From Candidatus Pelagibacterales bacterium (GTDB taxonomy: Bacteria > Pseudomonadota > Alphaproteobacteria > Pelagibacterales > AG-422-B15), in contig JADHQX010000072.1 in assembly GCA_016777745.1 (NCBI GenBank), positions 1 to 6,753 of the forward strand: a DNA stretch of 6,753 nucleotides, in the 5' to 3' direction. A program made the position numbers and the translations under genes. Every line of letters starts with the position of its first letter. The stretch's first letter is position 1. The notes below the pieces were generated by a model that saw only the letters and a list, made by a program, of their open reading frames with translations, had not been told where the DNA came from and ran no database searches. Shown here piece after piece: positions 5,988 through 6,753 of this stretch.

Positions 5988-6644
5988 TTAATTAGTTGGA
6001 ATTCCGTGCGCAGCCCAATCCTCAAAACGATCGGCCTCACCCAAGTCAGGCAAAGTTGCGTTCAGATAGCCTTTTGAAAACAGACGGAATGGCACAGCAG
6101 CGTTACGGGCCGTAAAAAAATCGACTGCGCTGTCCCCAACATAAAGCGCCTGCGAGAGCGGAGCGCCTAGATCGCTGACGCACTCCCATAGTGGCGCTGG
6201 ATCTGGTTTTTTTGGCACCCTATCCTCTGCTCCCAAGATCACATTGAAAAAGCGCGTTAAATCGAGCCGGTCACAGATTTCTTGCGCCGGCTTGGTTGGT
6301 TTATTGGTGCAAATTCCAAGAGGAATACCTGCATCAAAAAAAATTTGCAGTGCAGAATATACACCGGGATAGGGCCGGGTTAAAGTTGTCATATTGTGAT
6401 TATAGAACATTAGAAAAAAATCTAACGCGGCCTGTCTGAGCGGTTCGTTGTAGCCGCCAGTTTGGTCAAGGCTTCGCTCAACCAGCTTTTCCACTCCATT
6501 GCCGATAAAGGAGATGACGGTTGACAAATCAAGCAGAGGGCGCTTATGCGCCTGGAGCATGGCGTTCGTAGCAGCGTGTAGGTCCGGCGCACTGTGAATA
6601 AGCGTACCATCCAAATCAAATATGATTGCTTTTGGACATTTCAT
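5988..6644 (-). CDS. gph: HAD-superfamily phosphatase, phosphoglycolate phosphatase-like
   Basis: This 218-residue cytoplasmic HAD hydrolase has all four motifs: FDLDGTLIHS with nucleophile D10 and acid/base D12, T113 in GICTNKP, K145/K146 in PKKPDPAP, and YVGDSAVD with D171 and D175. The small helical cap lies between motifs I and II, as in class IA enzymes such as Gph, which turn 2-phosphoglycolate into glycolate. Its length is normal. The start at 6644 is required because motif I begins only nine residues later. No ribosome site precedes it, and a promoter sits where the transcript would begin at the ATG. It reads in the same direction as phnD, 87 bases ahead, so it may be part of the uptake unit. 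Gph-like enzymes are often promiscuous, and another phosphate ester is possible. Confidence 0.85.
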   Translation of the reverse strand: MKCPKAIIFDLDGTLIHSAPDLHAATNAMLQAHKRPLLDLSTVISFIGNGVEKLVERSLDQTGGYNEPLRQAALDFFLMFYNHNMTTLTRPYPGVYSALQIFFDAGIPLGICTNKPTKPAQEICDRLDLTRFFNVILGAEDRVPKKPDPAPLWECVSDLGAPLSQALYVGDSAVDFFTARNAAVPFRLFSKGYLNATLPDLGEADRFEDWAAHGIPTN

Positions 6645-6650
6645 CCCAAA

Positions 6651-6679
6651 ACGATATCACAACATCAATAGCCTGACAA
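6651..6679 (-). promoter_or_regulatory. Promoter of gph, possibly giving a leaderless message
   Basis: On the - strand TTGTCA (6674-6679) matches the -35 consensus at five of six positions. TATCGT (6651-6656) is a fair -10, with a 17-base spacer. The expected start, about seven bases further, falls on or next to the ATG at 6644, which lacks a ribosome binding site. Confidence 0.45.
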
Positions 6680-6694
6680 AGCCAAAACTAGGTG

Positions 6695-6701
6695 CTGTCA
6701 T
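6695..6701 (+). promoter_or_regulatory. PHO-box-like half-site
   Basis: CTGTCAT is a perfect half of the PhoB-binding consensus. After a 4-base spacer the second half (ACTTAAC, 6706-6712) matches poorly. It lies 16 bases upstream of the proposed -35 of gph, on the opposite strand. Phosphonate uptake genes are commonly PhoB-controlled, so the location is suggestive only. Confidence 0.3.
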
Positions 6702-6753
6702 ACAAACTTAACGTCCAATTGGTTGCCCCTAATTTTCTGAATGACAAAACACT

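Overview
The window looks like part of a Gram-negative, probably alphaproteobacterial chromosome. The gene order and protein style recall marine Rhodobacterales, but this is inferred from family resemblance and not proven. It has two parts: a complete IS110-family insertion sequence of the IS1111 type on the + strand (about 138-1524), and a - strand phosphonate-type uptake operon with HAD hydrolases at both ends (1545-6644).

Left part. The IS carries one transposase (209-1240) with the DEDD N-terminal domain and the serine-containing C-terminal domain. It has 13-bp subterminal inverted repeats (145-157 and 1509-1521, one mismatch) and a long noncoding stretch between the transposase and the right end. 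That stretch folds on paper into an internal loop capped by a GAAA hairpin. The two strands of the loop hold a 10-nt copy of the left insertion junction and a 9-nt reverse complement of the DNA just outside the right end. A third 9-nt segment copies the right junction. This is the arrangement expected of the guide RNA (bridge RNA or seekRNA) of this IS group, and the site it occupies still matches its own guides. Bases 1-143 are flanking DNA that I could not identify.

Right part, read right to left on the - strand. A phosphoglycolate-phosphatase-like HAD (5988-6644) is followed by phnD (periplasmic binding protein, 4926-5900), phnC (ATPase, 4068-4859), two phnE permeases (3250-4071 and 2435-3250) and a second HAD of the NagD-like class IIA type (1545-2438). 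From phnC onward every gene overlaps the next by 1 or 4 bases (ATGA, TAATG, TTGA), which implies translational coupling. A 30-bp near-perfect inverted repeat lies between phnD and phnC and probably sets binding protein above the other subunits.

How it may work. PhnD captures a phosphonate, phosphite or similar phosphorus compound in the periplasm. The PhnE1-PhnE2 channel, driven by PhnC, moves it inward, and one or both HADs may process it. No C-P lyase gene, phnW or typical phnX, or phosphite dehydrogenase is in the window. The downstream HAD lacks the second Asp of the usual DxD motif (it reads DAFGVL). This substitution position is also non-Asp in phosphonatase and haloacid dehalogenase, so its reaction is an open question.
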